From contig CM055207.1 in the NCBI GenBank assembly GCA_029224185.1, positions 12,473,693 to 12,537,692 on the forward strand: 64,000 bases of DNA. Reading direction: 5' to 3'. The notes below the pieces were generated by a model. That model did no database searches. It worked only from the letters and a program-made list of their open reading frames with translations, and was not told the origin of the DNA. The first letter of the stretch is position 1, and every line of letters starts with the position of its first letter. The stretch is from Karalla daura. Lineage: Eukaryota > Chordata > Actinopteri > Chaetodontiformes > Leiognathidae. The translations under genes were made by a program, and so were the position numbers. Positions 1 to 11,470 of the stretch are shown here, in pieces.

Positions 1-812
1 ATAAAACTGGTGAGCCTTGGCACTATCACAAATCCAGATTTTCAATTCCCCTTTGATAAAGTCACCCTTTTGTAGCCAAATCACACAATTTACGTAGTTA
101 AAGACTTTGGAGCCTGCAGTCTGCGCTTCCATCGCCCTCCTGCCGCACGACTCCTCACAGCCCTGACCTTTTGCACAGTGAGACATCAAGAGCGGCGGTC
201 ACGCTCTGGAGGACCCGACAAATGGTCCGCACCTCCTCGCAGTCCGTGTGGATTTAGCGCCGAGAGGGAGGCCTCTTCTTTAACCAGCCTAATTATACTG
301 TAAGCGCCCTTTTCCTGTAAGTGCTGAAACTTGGCTGCTGAGAGGACGCTGGATGTAGAGGCCTGTTAAATCCCCCTAAAGCACTTAAAGGGATTTTAAG
401 AAAGCGAACGCCGGAGCGAGCCAACCTGCCGCTTGGAGACGGGCCTTGGGCTGACCGCATTGCGACCGGAGGTTCAGGGGTCCATTTCAGAAGCTGGAGT
501 CGGGTCAGCAGGGGGCCACCAGGCAGGATGTCGGGGGCAGAAGTTGAGGGGTGGCCGAGTTCGGCTGCTCAAGGAGCAACCAACCCCCCCCCCCCCAAAA
601 AAAAAAAACCTCTCAGAAGCTTTTTCTTGGTTTGAACGTTTTCCAGGTTTCACTCCGTCTTGCGGCGAGTTACCACTGTTTTGCTTTGGCGCAGTTTTTA
701 GTGCCGGCACGTTGTGACTGAGAGGTCAGAGCACACAAATCACAACACTCACATTTTCCCGGTCAGCTCTGGCGGTGGCAAAACATACAGTAGTATTTGA
801 GCTAGCCGTAGG
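1..812. other. non-coding, no gene seen
   Basis: Mixed-composition sequence with a poly-C/poly-A block at 584-608. No splice-flanked open frame or recognisable exon is visible. Presumed intron of ctbp2 downstream of the RIBEYE exon. Confidence 0.5.
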
Positions 813-905
813 AGTGATGAGCACACTGATGGAAATCCAATCGCCTCTATAAAAAGGTTTCATAGACTAATACCTCAAAACCTGTGTCAATAGAACTATA
901 TATCT
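813..905. repeat. direct duplication, copy A
   Basis: This roughly 95-bp block is diverged from, but clearly aligns with, 1111-1205. Both read AGTGATGAG...CACTGATG, then ATC(G/A)CCTC(T/C)AT, then ACCTCAAAACCTG(T/C)GT, in the same order and spacing. The two copies flank a piece of a fish interspersed repeat at about 930-1060. Confidence 0.7.
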
Positions 906-929
906 CCACAGGGCGACATGACGGACTGG

Positions 930-1060
930 TGATGAACGCTGTTGCCTCACAGCAGGAACGTCTTGGGTTCAACTTTTGGTCGGACTGAGCGGCTTCTGTG
1001 CAGTCTTTCTCCCTGGGCCCTGATGCGGTTTCTCCGGTTGTTTCACATCTATAGAAGTAT
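930..1060 (+). repeat. worn fish interspersed repeat (GTTGCCTCACAGC family)
   Basis: It contains GTTGCCTCACAGCAGGAA, then GTCTTGGGTTCAA, then TTTCTCCGGTTG. This order is typical of an abundant teleost interspersed repeat. The family name was not confirmed. Other fragments lie near 22385-22480, 24830-24910, 25725-25770, 41880-41950, 50890-51030 and 59060-59240. Confidence 0.6.
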
Positions 1061-1110
1061 AGTAGCATGTACAGATGTGGATGTGGATGAGCAGCTGGCT
1101 GTGCCTGCAG

Positions 1111-1205
1111 AGTGATGAGGACCACTGATGAAATACCGATCACCTCCATGAAGATGTCATATTGCGTGAAAACCTCAAAACCTGCGTGAATGAATACATC
1201 TGCAT
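1111..1205. repeat. direct duplication, copy B
   Basis: Second copy of the block at 813-905, about 298 bp downstream and in the same orientation. The shared core includes ACCTCAAAACCTG. Divergence suggests an old duplication or the two ends of a decayed element. Confidence 0.7.
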
Positions 1206-2978
1206 GGCTCAAAGAAAGAAAATATACTTTTTGACCCAACAAAACCAACTGCAAATTGAGTCGAAAAGTATTTGGGCCACGCACCCTCCTCCTCCTAACC
1301 ACAAGTGGAGGGACCGTTTCGCCTTGGCCTAACCAGATGGACGCAGCAAGGTTACCAACTCATCCGCTGACTCTGACCAGAGTAAATTAACTTGATGATG
1401 AGATGCTAATCAGGCAGCTCTTCTTTAGCCGCGCAGCGTTTCGCGCTCGTCTCAGGCACGGCCAATGAATAATGCAACATCATCGCAGCCAAAGGCCACG
1501 TTTGCTCGCAGAGCAACTTAGCAGAAAGTCTCAGAGGAAACGAGCCGCGAGCCCGTCCGACCGAGATACCAGGCGAGGCGCTGCTCTTAACAGAGAGACA
1601 CAGATAGAGAGCGATAACAGGTTTGTTCACAAGCCCTCGGAGATTTCCACGCTCCTCTATGCTCAAAGACACTTTTTGGGATTTGGGAGTAAGATGGCTG
1701 ATCTTCAATGGAGCAGGCTGCCAGCGTGACAGGAGGGAGGGGAGGAGGAGAGAGAGAGGGAGAGAGGTAGTAATGTCATTTTTGGTGACGCACGTCTAAT
1801 TTCCCCACGGTGAATATTTATTTAAGAGGCCCAGGTTTATCCGCTGAGAGGCACCTGCTGTGGCAGCGGCGGCAGCAGCCAGGGTAAATAACCCCCCCAA
1901 GGCACAGCGCAGACACACACAAACATACACATAAGAACCACCACCTCCCCCAACCCCCCCCCCCCCTCCCCCGCCCCCCCGCCCAACCAACCAACAGCGG
2001 TCCAGATAACAACCCTGAGTCAACACGGCCGCTCTGCTTTTGTTTTCTCTGCCTCCCCTCCTCTGTTCCCCTCCCACGTTCCAATCCCCGCGGAACCGCA
2101 AGGACCAGGCCTGAAAAGATGTAGGGATGAGGGACGGAGAGATAGTGAAAGAAAGGGAGAAGGAGAGGGGAGAAGGAGTAAATTACAGCATGGGAATGCA
2201 AATGAGTGTGTTTTATTTGGGGGTAGCCAAGGAGGGCAAGCCGGCTTTATTTTCCAGGCAGGAACAGCCCCCATGTGGCCTCTGGATCAGTTGCAGCAAC
2301 AGTGGAGGGAAGAAAAGAGAACATTCACACTCTGCCTTTTTTTACTTTGGGAGGGATAAAAGAAAAAAAAAAAAAAGAAATATTACAAACACAAAAACCC
2401 ACAACTCTCTGAGGCTGGTGCGGTCGTAAAATAAAATGATATTTTGCTTCGCTTTTTGCACCGTGATCGCCGCCTCCTCCCCCCCGCCCCGCCTTCACTC
2501 CTTGTCGTCGTCGACCCTCCTCCTCCTCCTCCTCCTCCTCCTCCCGCGGAGAAGATGCACTAAAGTTACTGAAAATACGGGCACAAATCACAGCCTGACC
2601 AAACCACGCTACCACCATCACCACCACCACCGCCACCCAGCCGCCTCCGCCTCCGCCCATCTGGAAAAACACAGCGAGAAAGTGAACGTGTGGGGATGGA
2701 GAGGACGGAGGAGGCGGGGCGGGCCGACTGCAGGTGGTCTCCAGATGTGGTGGCTCTGGGGACGGGCCACTCTGGCACTGCTAAAGGGCGACTCGGAGCC
2801 TTCTCCCTCCTCCTCCTCCTCCTCCTCTCTTTTCCCTTCCATCGCTCCACCTCCCCGCTCAGTGACAGCAGCCATCTGGCCTGGCAGGGAGAGTGGAGGA
2901 CGCAGCAGCCAGTCCCACCCTCCCCAAGTGTGGCCCCTGCGTGCCACTCGCAGAGTGCACCAGTAAATAAAAATGCAT

Positions 2979-2980
<2 letters not shown>
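1206..2980. other. non-coding, low-complexity rich
   Basis: Contains a C-rich block (1954-1983), (CTC)n at about 2515-2543 and 2804-2830, and an A-rich tract near 2361. Long open frames here come from these simple repeats. An ATGCAAAT octamer stands at 2196-2203. Confidence 0.5.

Positions 2981-2982
<2 letters not shown>

Positions 2983-3016
<34 letters not shown>
2983..3016. repeat. (CA)n microsatellite
   Basis: Perfect CA dinucleotide run of about 34 bp. Confidence 0.98.
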
Positions 3017-3017
<1 letters not shown>

Positions 3018-3340
3018 GCCAAAGCTGTCACATGGCTATTAACCTATAGGAGCCGCGGCCCAGCTGTGCTCCATTAGGATAACTACACCCGGGTCGCGGG
3101 GTCTCGTCAGCCAGGACTCCTCCGTCAGACACAAAGAGGTGTCCACTTACAGCCGTTTCGAGCTCACTCTGCTAAAGAGTCGCAGCCATTTTCATCAGCG
3201 TAACCCACCACCGTCACCAGCCGCATCTCCTGCACCCTCCGACAGAGGCTCCCACCCGCCCACCTACTCACCTCGCTCCACCATGCCGGATGATATTTCA
3301 CACTTCCTCTGGCGGAGCGGAGCCCTTCGCCACCCACCCC

Positions 3341-3373
<33 letters not shown>

Positions 3374-4645
3374 CCGAGCCCACTGTAACAGGAGTTTGCA
3401 TTATGGCAACGCGATATGACACCAGGAGAACACCTGACACCTACGGGCCGGCGCCACCGCCACCGCCGCCCCACTTCCTGTATGCCGTCAGCTTGCCGCC
3501 TCACGCCCGGACCGCAATTACCTGCGAGGAAGAAACGGGGTGTTCTGGGAGGCAGAGCCGCCGAGCCGTTTCCTGGAAGACGAGTGATTGGACTCAGGTT
3601 TTGTTCATTGGAAAATGAAACAGCTCCAATTGTCAGTCATTACGACTGTGTTTAGAATACTTTTGGGGAAGGTTAGAGCCGGTTAAACCTCCGGCTGCTT
3701 CCTGCAGGCGCATTTGGTCTTTGTACGGCTCGGGAATACTCTTAAAAGGATTCCTGAGTAATTGTCTACGGTGCAGAAGAAATTGGGTATGGAGGAAAAT
3801 GGACTGTAATGAGTGAAAAGGTTCAGGGTGGTAGCAACATAATGGCCAATGAGAGAGACGCAGGCTCTGCTCTCTTGGTCGGTATTGAGCAAATAAATAA
3901 AATACTCTGGGCCTCATTAGCATGCACAGCATATGAAATGGGAGGATGGGCTCGGCCATCCGCTAGTTTTTATTTCATTTATTCATTCTTAGCGTCTACT
4001 GCAGGATCTTTTAAGGATTTGTCCTTCAGGGAAAACAGCATTATTTGTGGAACAGCTCCTTGTTCTACAAATAAAGACACTAATGGCAGCAAATGGTGGA
4101 CAAAGGAATATTGTGATGTGACTAAAATGCTCCAAAGATGTTAAAAACACAGAGCTCCAAGGATCCCACACACACACACACACACGCACACATCATCACT
4201 GCCCATTTGAAATGTTCTCACATGGGAGATGTTCTGAGAGTCCCCGCTGGGCTCGCTGGCTGCTGAGCTGAGTGAATGGCAACCAGTAGCATTGATTTGC
4301 AGCGTGGGCCGCAGATCAAACCGCAGGACAAAAGACTGGGCAGGAGGACAATGGAGGAACACAGCGGGCCGCGGGGGGAAACGAATGACAACCGGTCGAT
4401 CGGGACGACCGCAGCCGACCGCGACCGCGGCCGTTCCAGGAAGCGGCTGGCCTCGCCACACAAGAGGGAAACAAAAAGTGAGTCAGGTGTGGCCACGCAA
4501 CGAGGCAGCCCACCGCCGTGCCGAGAAGGTCCGTCTTGTTCCAGGAGGAACATATCCATAGGAGCACAGATTACCCTCCTACCTTTCTATTCTTACTCTT
4601 TTCATCTCCTCTACCCCTCCATCTTTTTCTTCACTCTCTTCGCCG

Positions 4646-4646
<1 letters not shown>
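3017..4646. other. non-coding
   Basis: Apart from a 29-base poly-C (3342-3370) and a short CA run (about 4168-4192), I see no gene. A patch of moderate complexity at 3680-4140 has several TAAT/ATTA cores but nothing diagnostic. Confidence 0.45.
3342..3370. repeat. poly-C tract, 29 bp
   Basis: Uninterrupted C homopolymer. The complementary G-run can form quadruplex structure and is prone to length error in assemblies. Confidence 0.95.

Positions 4647-4689
<43 letters not shown>
4647..4689. repeat. (CA)n microsatellite
   Basis: Perfect CA run of about 43 bp. Confidence 0.98.
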
Positions 4690-4691
<2 letters not shown>

Positions 4692-5072
4692 CCTCCTCCC
4701 CCGGCTGCAGACCTCGAAGAGAGTAAATATGCTCGCGAGGTAAAGCAAACGGTTAACCTTTGAAATGCTCTCGCAATGAGATCTGCCGCTCTTTACTCTT
4801 TTTTTTTTCTTTCAGTGGCAAAAAAAAAAGGAAGGAGGGAGAGAGAGGGAGGGAGAAAAAAAACACAAGGTTGGCCACCACTTCAGAGGGGATATTCAAT
4901 ATCCATGAGCTTTTTCATTTCACACTGATGAATAATTCAGGGTGACCTGCCCACCACTGAGTGAGAGAGAAAAAAAAAAGGAGGGAGAGGAAGACAAAAA
5001 GGAGGACTGGGGAGGTGTGCAGAGGTAGTTGTCTGCTTTAGTGGATGCAGCTGTTGCCGTTCGACATGCAAA

Positions 5073-5073
<1 letters not shown>
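4690..5073. other. non-coding, purine-rich patches
   Basis: T- and A-rich homopolymers around 4800-4865 and GA-rich stretches. No exon seen. Confidence 0.5.

Positions 5074-5125
<52 letters not shown>
5074..5125. repeat. (GA)n microsatellite
   Basis: Perfect GA run of about 50 bp, a polypurine tract able to form triplex DNA. Confidence 0.98.
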
Positions 5126-5128
<3 letters not shown>

Positions 5129-5360
5129 CAATCTCCTCTCCAGCTGCCGCGGAGAAGGGAATAATATATGGCGGAATTGGTGACAGATAATTGGGGAGAT
5201 TATATCAAAGTGCTGCCATTCTTACAAGGCGAGCGGCGAGCCGCCGCCGTCCTGTAAACAAAACAGCCGCGGGACGAGGAGACTAGTGGCGTAAACATGA
5301 CAGCCCGATCTCCCCAAAAATAGCAGGGAGATTGTTCTCACCAGATGAGCACACGCAGCA

Positions 5361-5374
5361 CGCGCGCGCGCGCG
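5361..5374. repeat. (CG)7 run
   Basis: Fourteen bases of alternating CG, a strong Z-DNA former and an unusual sequence in a methylated vertebrate genome. It sits in a locally CpG-rich patch at about 5230-5470. Confidence 0.9.
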
Positions 5375-7314
5375 TAGCCACGGACGCCGGCGACTCCCCC
5401 GCTCCCCGCTAGCGCCTCAGCGCTGACCCCTGGGCCCGCGGCGACAGCACGTGAGCTCCTCTCAGCTGACCTCCAGTCATCCGCGACCTGGAGCATTTCT
5501 CCAGGAACGCGCGAGGCCAAGCGATCGGACGCCCCCACCCCCCCCGGTTCGATTTCAGGACTTTTTCGCCGCATTTTCTTTCTTTTTTTCCCCTTTTTTC
5601 AGGCATTTCAAATCTAATTTGGGGGCCGTTTAATCTTCGAATGGACGCGAGGGACGCGAAAAGGCTCCCTTGAAAGGCGGTCACGCGAAAAAGAGCGAGA
5701 GAGAGAGAGAGAAAAAAAAAACTGAAAGTGCGTTTTAGAGATCCGGGAGGGAGAAAGTTTGACCATGTCAGATCCCTCACACGAGGTTTTCTGTACTTCA
5801 TGTTCAGAAAATCGCTGATGGAAATTAGTCCCCGACACGGCTCATAAGTGAGTTGAAAAAACTCCCCCCCCCCCCACACACACACACACACTCTGAATAA
5901 ACACAACTGATTAAACAAAAACTGGAGTGTCACAATCGTTGCAGAGGGCGATTGTCGACATTAATCACCATTTAACAGCAGCAGCGGGCAGGACGGAGGA
6001 CTGGAGAATCCCAGGGACGACTTATATCCCACTTCCAAACCAGGGACAGGGACTCCTGACCCTGCGCAGGGGTCAGCTGCTACTAACACGCGCGCACACA
6101 AACACACACACACACACACACACACTCAAACAGTCAAGCTGTCACAAGCAGGGGGAGACCAGCTGTTCCTCATTCGCTCGAAGGCTCCGTTCCCTCCATG
6201 AGGTTGGCTGGCTTCGCAGAAACCATTAATCCCTCTGTGAACGCAACCGATGGTTTGGAAAGATCAACCATGAGAAAACAGCGAGGGAGGGATGAGGGGT
6301 GGGGCGGAGAGGCGGAGAGGGGGTTTGGGGGGGGGTGCAGGAACAACACTTTTTTTTTTCTTTCACCCTTTTTCTTTTCGGGAGGAGGGATAAAAACTAC
6401 TGCAGTGGAAAAATAGATTTTCCTGGCCATATTTCCCGCGGGATGTAAACAATACAGAGTGGAGATGGAGCAGCAGATAGTTCATGTAACATTTATCCCG
6501 GAAAACTGGAGACACATGACAGAAAGGGATTCGCCTAGATGAGCGTTTAGGAATCTGGAGGCGCAAGGCGGCCGTTAACGTCACGTCATTACATGCTTTT
6601 ATGGAAGAGAAAGATCGAGCGTTTTATCTCTCAGAGTTTTCCCAGAAAATGAAAAAAAAAACCTGACAACTGCAGGGCTTTTATTTTGAAAGGGTAAAAA
6701 GACATACATAGCTCCCAGGCTCGCAGACAATAAAGCAGAAAAACAATCCCGAACAGTGGCTGAGAGACAGACATGATCTCACCCCGATCATTTGTTTTTT
6801 TCTGTCTGAGGCAAAAAGCCACATGGTCAAGCGGTTTCGAATCCGTTTGAGTCAAAGTCTTCAAATGTCATAGGACATGTCGGAGGACAAGTTTCTGTTC
6901 ATTTCTGTGCCCTAACACCCAAGGACAGAGTACACAAAAGGTGGTGACCGCTCCACAGTCCATCTGGTGGGTGGAAACACTCAAACTCAGAGAGCTTCAA
7001 CCTTGTGGTTTTACTTCACATTCAACGTGCTGGAGACACGAGAGAGTGGATCACGATTATTGCACTCGGTGCACTTATTTTTAAAAATAGTCTTGGTTTG
7101 AATAAGCACAGTACATCAGTGCATTCAGGTACATGATGTTAACAGAGGCACAGAGTCCCACCGGTTATTACGCAGCTCCATACCCTGTAATAACCCCTGA
7201 CCGACAACATGTGAGCTGAAACCTCTTGTCTGCCTCCACTCATTCATATCAGAGGGATTAGAGGGGATGACACAGACTCCCACTGACATGCGATGTCTGT
7301 GTAGTAGCATTCAT

Positions 7315-7345
<31 letters not shown>

Positions 7346-9820
7346 CAGATGACCAGTAGGATTCCCCCACACTAATTCTCAGCCAGTTCCTAGAAAGGAA
7401 ATATAAGCTATTAGCCACTGACAATGAGAGCTCCTAATCCATCATCATATCCTCACCAACGCGAGGAAAGGGTCAATATACAGTGCAGTGAGGGAGTGGC
7501 AAGGTAGCGTGACAACAGGGATGTGAACCACGGGATATTTTCATCATGAACCTGCTGATAATTTCTATGATTAATCAGGTCATTGTTCAAGAATATGTTT
7601 ACAGATGTACCAGATAAATGTAAAAACATAGCTCAGGTGATGGCCTCAAAATGTATTTTGTCCAACCAATTAAGCATTTTATTTACTCTTATTAAGGACA
7701 AAAGAGTTTGTTTATGGTTTGAAAAAGTAAGGAAGCCACTGTAAAATTGTTGCTAATGAATTGCCTTTTCACATTAAGATCACAATTAGATCCACAACAT
7801 GCGCTCTGCCGATTTGAGGTCAGGTGACACAGAAACACAGAAATCGGCACATTTCTGGAGCACCGGAGAACACCACTCCCTCAGTGTGCATCACGGCTTC
7901 AAACAGCCTCAGCTCGGAAAGCCAGAAAGACACAGATAGAGGAAACTTAAGGTCCTGTCCCTGTGTCCTGCTGTCACATTCAGCTGGCCTCAGATGAAGA
8001 CAAACACTTCCTGCTGCCGAGAGAGGAACATCTGTGGTCTGTTCTGAATAACGTGCACCAGTGTGTGTGTGTGTGTGTATTAAATGTCATCTGCAAGAGA
8101 ACACATGTCCACGTATAACAGGACGCAAATACTACGGAGTCATGTCTTTGGCGAAACATGCTGTGAGCAAAATATCAAAGTCGTGTCGTGCAATGAAAAC
8201 ATAGAGTGGCAGGACAGGAAGAGAAACATTTTGTTTCTAAAACACACACGCACGCACGCACACACACACTTTCCACACAATCGCACAGGCGTGTCCAGAA
8301 AGTTTAAGGCCACAGCGACACACAGGCAGTGTTTTCTTCCTGCCTTCGCCAGTGGAAAGCAGGCGGGAGTGCTCGCTGAAATCAATGTCAGACACCTGAA
8401 CAAAGCAGTTTAGCCAAGGACAGCTGAGAGCACATTAGGCATGCATCCTCGTAGATGTCCTTCCAAATGCAGGCAGGGAAATTAAAATCCCATTCCGCCC
8501 CCCCCCCCACGGGAGCCGTGCTCTGGAAGGTTACATAACTGTCAGCTGCAGCAGTGATGGCCTCCTGTCAAGAAGGACGGAGATCTGCCGCGCTTTGACT
8601 AACCTCCCGGGCGGAAGGGGGCGGGTACAACCTGGCCGCAGCGGAACAAAGCCTTACACAGGTGAACACGTCAGCCGACACAGCCCATATGGCTACGTGG
8701 GGCCGCTGCCAAGTTCTGCTCTCTCTCTCTCTCTCTCTCGCTCTCTATGACAAGCCCCGCCCTCAAACCGGAGGCCCCCTAATTCTCTAGCCCAGAAAAG
8801 TAAAGCTGAAGATGTTCTGCAGATTATCTCCGCCAGGAAACCACGTGCCGGTATTTGTGGACGACATGCAAGCGCCCACCTTGGTTAATCTACTGAGCAC
8901 GCACACGCCGCCGGCTACCGGCCAATCAAGCCTCTACCTAGCAGATTCGCTACTCTGCTTCACGTGACGTTGAAGGTTAGGTTTACCCACCTGTGCTGCT
9001 CTGTGGGATGCCACTGACGGACAACTCCATGGCCAATGCGAGTGCAGCGCGGCGCTCTCCCTACTTTGAGTGTGAGGGAACTGTTGCAACTAAGCTCGAC
9101 CCGACCGTTTAATGCCATTATTAACACTACTTACAGCTTTAGCCAACCAAGACAGCGCCCAGCGGAGAGGAGTACACATGCAGGGCCCTCCCACCTCCAC
9201 CTTACACATGAATATTTTACCTGCTTTCACTGCTCCTCACATTTTTCCCCCCTTTGCTTTCAAACTCTGCTTTGAGAATAAATAAGAATTCTGCTACATG
9301 GAAATGTGGATGCCTCAGTGGATGTGTGTAAAAATTTACACTTTGATGTAAGATGATAAAGAGGAGACTGGTTTGTATCGGGCGAACAACCAATTTATTC
9401 AGTAGGTGCAAAAGGAATAATGTGTCAACTTTTCATCAATATGCATGTTTGAACATAAAACACCAAGCATGTAATAAGAGAGGCTTCTTCACTGGGAGAG
9501 TCTTTGCACAAAAATGAGAAGCAATCTCTTGAGATGTATGCTGTTCAGAAAAAGAGAGAGAATGTGTGTGTGTGAAAGAGATAGAGAGAGCGAAAGAGAG
9601 AGAGAGAGGAAAGAGGCTAAGAGAAATGTTTTCATTAAATGTCCTGCAAGATCGTATTTTTTTCACTCAATTTCCTCCAAGCCTAAACTGCAAATGGCCT
9701 CTTAGGAAAGAGTAACAAGTGCACAAAATAAATGTGCAACGCTGCGTGCACAGGCTCCACTTTTTCCCCTTTCCTTACATGTGAAGATTATCTATCTCTG
9801 ATTACCACCGAAACCTAGGT
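5375..9820. other. non-coding, microsatellite-studded
   Basis: Contains (CA)n at about 5875-5892, 6098-6125 and 7315-7340, (GT)n at 8060-8079, a CA/CG mixture at 8243-8270, (CT)n at 8719-8746, and GA-rich sequence at 9550-9610. The rest is unique-looking DNA with no supported exon on either strand. Confidence 0.5.
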
Positions 9821-9824
9821 TGCC

Positions 9825-9935
9825 TAGCAACACACAATTAAGAAGTATGCTTTCCGATCAGCAGCAAGAGCTGCCCATTATCAGATGAAGTTACTGAAGC
9901 AACAAATGTCAGCTACATGCAAATGAGTTTGTTGT
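9825..9935. promoter_or_regulatory. candidate enhancer-like block with octamer site
   Basis: AT-moderate sequence with a perfect ATGCAAAT octamer (9917-9924). Its flank ATGCAAATGAGT is identical to the site at 2196. Nearby CACAATTAAG and TTATCAG cores resemble homeodomain and GATA sites. It has the look of conserved non-coding DNA, but conservation cannot be seen from one sequence. Confidence 0.25.
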
Positions 9936-11468
9936 GCTAAAAGTGTGGCTTGAGGGTGGGGGGAGTGGGGTGGCAGTAGGGAGGGCTGTCATTATGACCT
10001 TGGAGAGCACCGTATATTTGCATGAGGCTCCCTCCTCCTACAGCACATGAAGGCAGCCACTTCATAAAAGTCATAACTCTAACAAATGCAGCAGCCCACA
10101 GAGCCATTAGCGAGGTGGGCAAGACACAGGGTTACATGGCTAAAAGCAAGGTTAAAAGATTTAATTCTTCCCCGAGCTCATCGGCTCTCATCAACAGGGA
10201 AATCCATCAACTTGTTAAGGGAACAAATCAAGGCCTTAATGTGAAAAAAGAAAATAATAATATGCTGAGACAATGAATTCAGAGCCAGAGTAAAAGATGC
10301 CACACTGCTTATATTAACCTCACTCAAGACAACCAAGCACAACAAACAAATGTCAAGATTATAGGTTTCTAAAGATGATCCAGTAACATATTCCCAAGAA
10401 AATCTGTCACTCAAGCTTGGTCTCTGTCTTGACTGCAGCTGCATGATCAGCTTGATCAATTACTTTACAAAAATGTAAATCAATTCTTAGCAGCTGGCGA
10501 TCAAGGCATAATCATTGCTGAGTAGAGGAATAAATGTGCTTCTTGCTTCGAGCAGGATGTGTGGAAATTTCATATTCATATGTAGACTGTCAGGTGGAAA
10601 AGCGAGAGTTAGAATATAAAACGCAACAAACAACCTGCAACACAGACAACAAGGTGGGTATAAAAAACAGTTTCCGATTATAGTCTACACACGTTTACAT
10701 CCAATTAGTGTAATTGGATTTGACGCAGTTAAGCTCATGATTAGGAGAGAGTACAGAGTAAAATAGAATGACAGCAACTCTGCACCAGGGAAATTAACTT
10801 AAAAATACTTAAGCGAAGCTGGGTGTTTATGTGTTTTGATACGTGCCAAAGCTGTCCTCCTGAAAACAAGGTATAGAAGAGAAATGGCTGTAAACACCGC
10901 CTTTGCTTTTAAAAAGACTGCTTTTGTGAGTACTCGCCAATGTGTGCGACTGAACTTCCACCACAAATGCACAAATCAAGTACAGTAAACCAGGAAGAGC
11001 AAGGACACATACAACAACTCTAAACACACACTGTTGCTTCAAAACGATTCTGACCATTAAACTTATAAGGGGAAGTAAGTAAGGGGGAAAAAACAGGAAA
11101 ATGTTGCCCTCAATAACTGGAGTTATGCTCACAGGAAATATTTCATCTTGGTGATGAGACAGGATCCCCTCCGGCAAATGACACAACTCTGTTGCAATAC
11201 ATGTATAAATAGTTGCATAATCTAAAAAAGGACCTTTCAGAGCAAAGCTGCTTAACTTGTCAGATGCATCTTACATGCTACTCCTCCATTCAAAAAGAGC
11301 ATCAGTCTGGGTGCCGAATTTATGTAACGGATACTGCATTAAATCTTACCTATCATCTATTCTATTTCAAAACACAATCACTAAAACTAAATCAATACCT
11401 TTAGCAACAAGGATAGACAGAAGAAAGAGGGTTTAAGGAAATAAGGGAGAAAGATGGAGTTGGACATT
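9936..11468. other. non-coding, AT-rich intron
   Basis: Nearly free of microsatellites. It carries a perfect homeodomain palindrome at 10699-10719 and several ATTA/TAAT cores. No exon encoding the CtBP2 dehydrogenase domain was seen in any frame. Confidence 0.5.
10699..10719. promoter_or_regulatory. perfect inverted repeat with homeodomain cores
   Basis: ATCCAATTA-GTG-TAATTGGAT has perfect 9-bp arms and a 3-bp spacer. Each arm holds an AATTA homeodomain core and an inverted CCAAT. It is a possible dimeric homeodomain site. Confidence 0.4.
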
Positions 11469-11470
11469 AC
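11469..11470 (-). other. ctbp2: splice donor of the RIBEYE exon
   Basis: On the minus strand the coding frame reads GAT ACA A|GTAATG. The GT at 11470-11469 is the best donor near the end of the open frame. The frame runs only 12 codons further before a stop, with low-complexity residues, so splicing here is more likely than read-through. The codon is split after its first base. Confidence 0.7.

Noticed and set aside
54..4463. Several frames of 90-180 codons in the first 4.5 kb
   Set aside because: Driven by poly-Pro, poly-Ser, poly-Gly or Thr-His tracts from simple repeats. None is conserved-looking.
6820..6852. tRNA-like T-arm (GGTTTCGAATCC)
   Set aside because: Only the T-loop-like core is present. 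No acceptor stem, D-arm or anticodon arm could be fitted on either strand.
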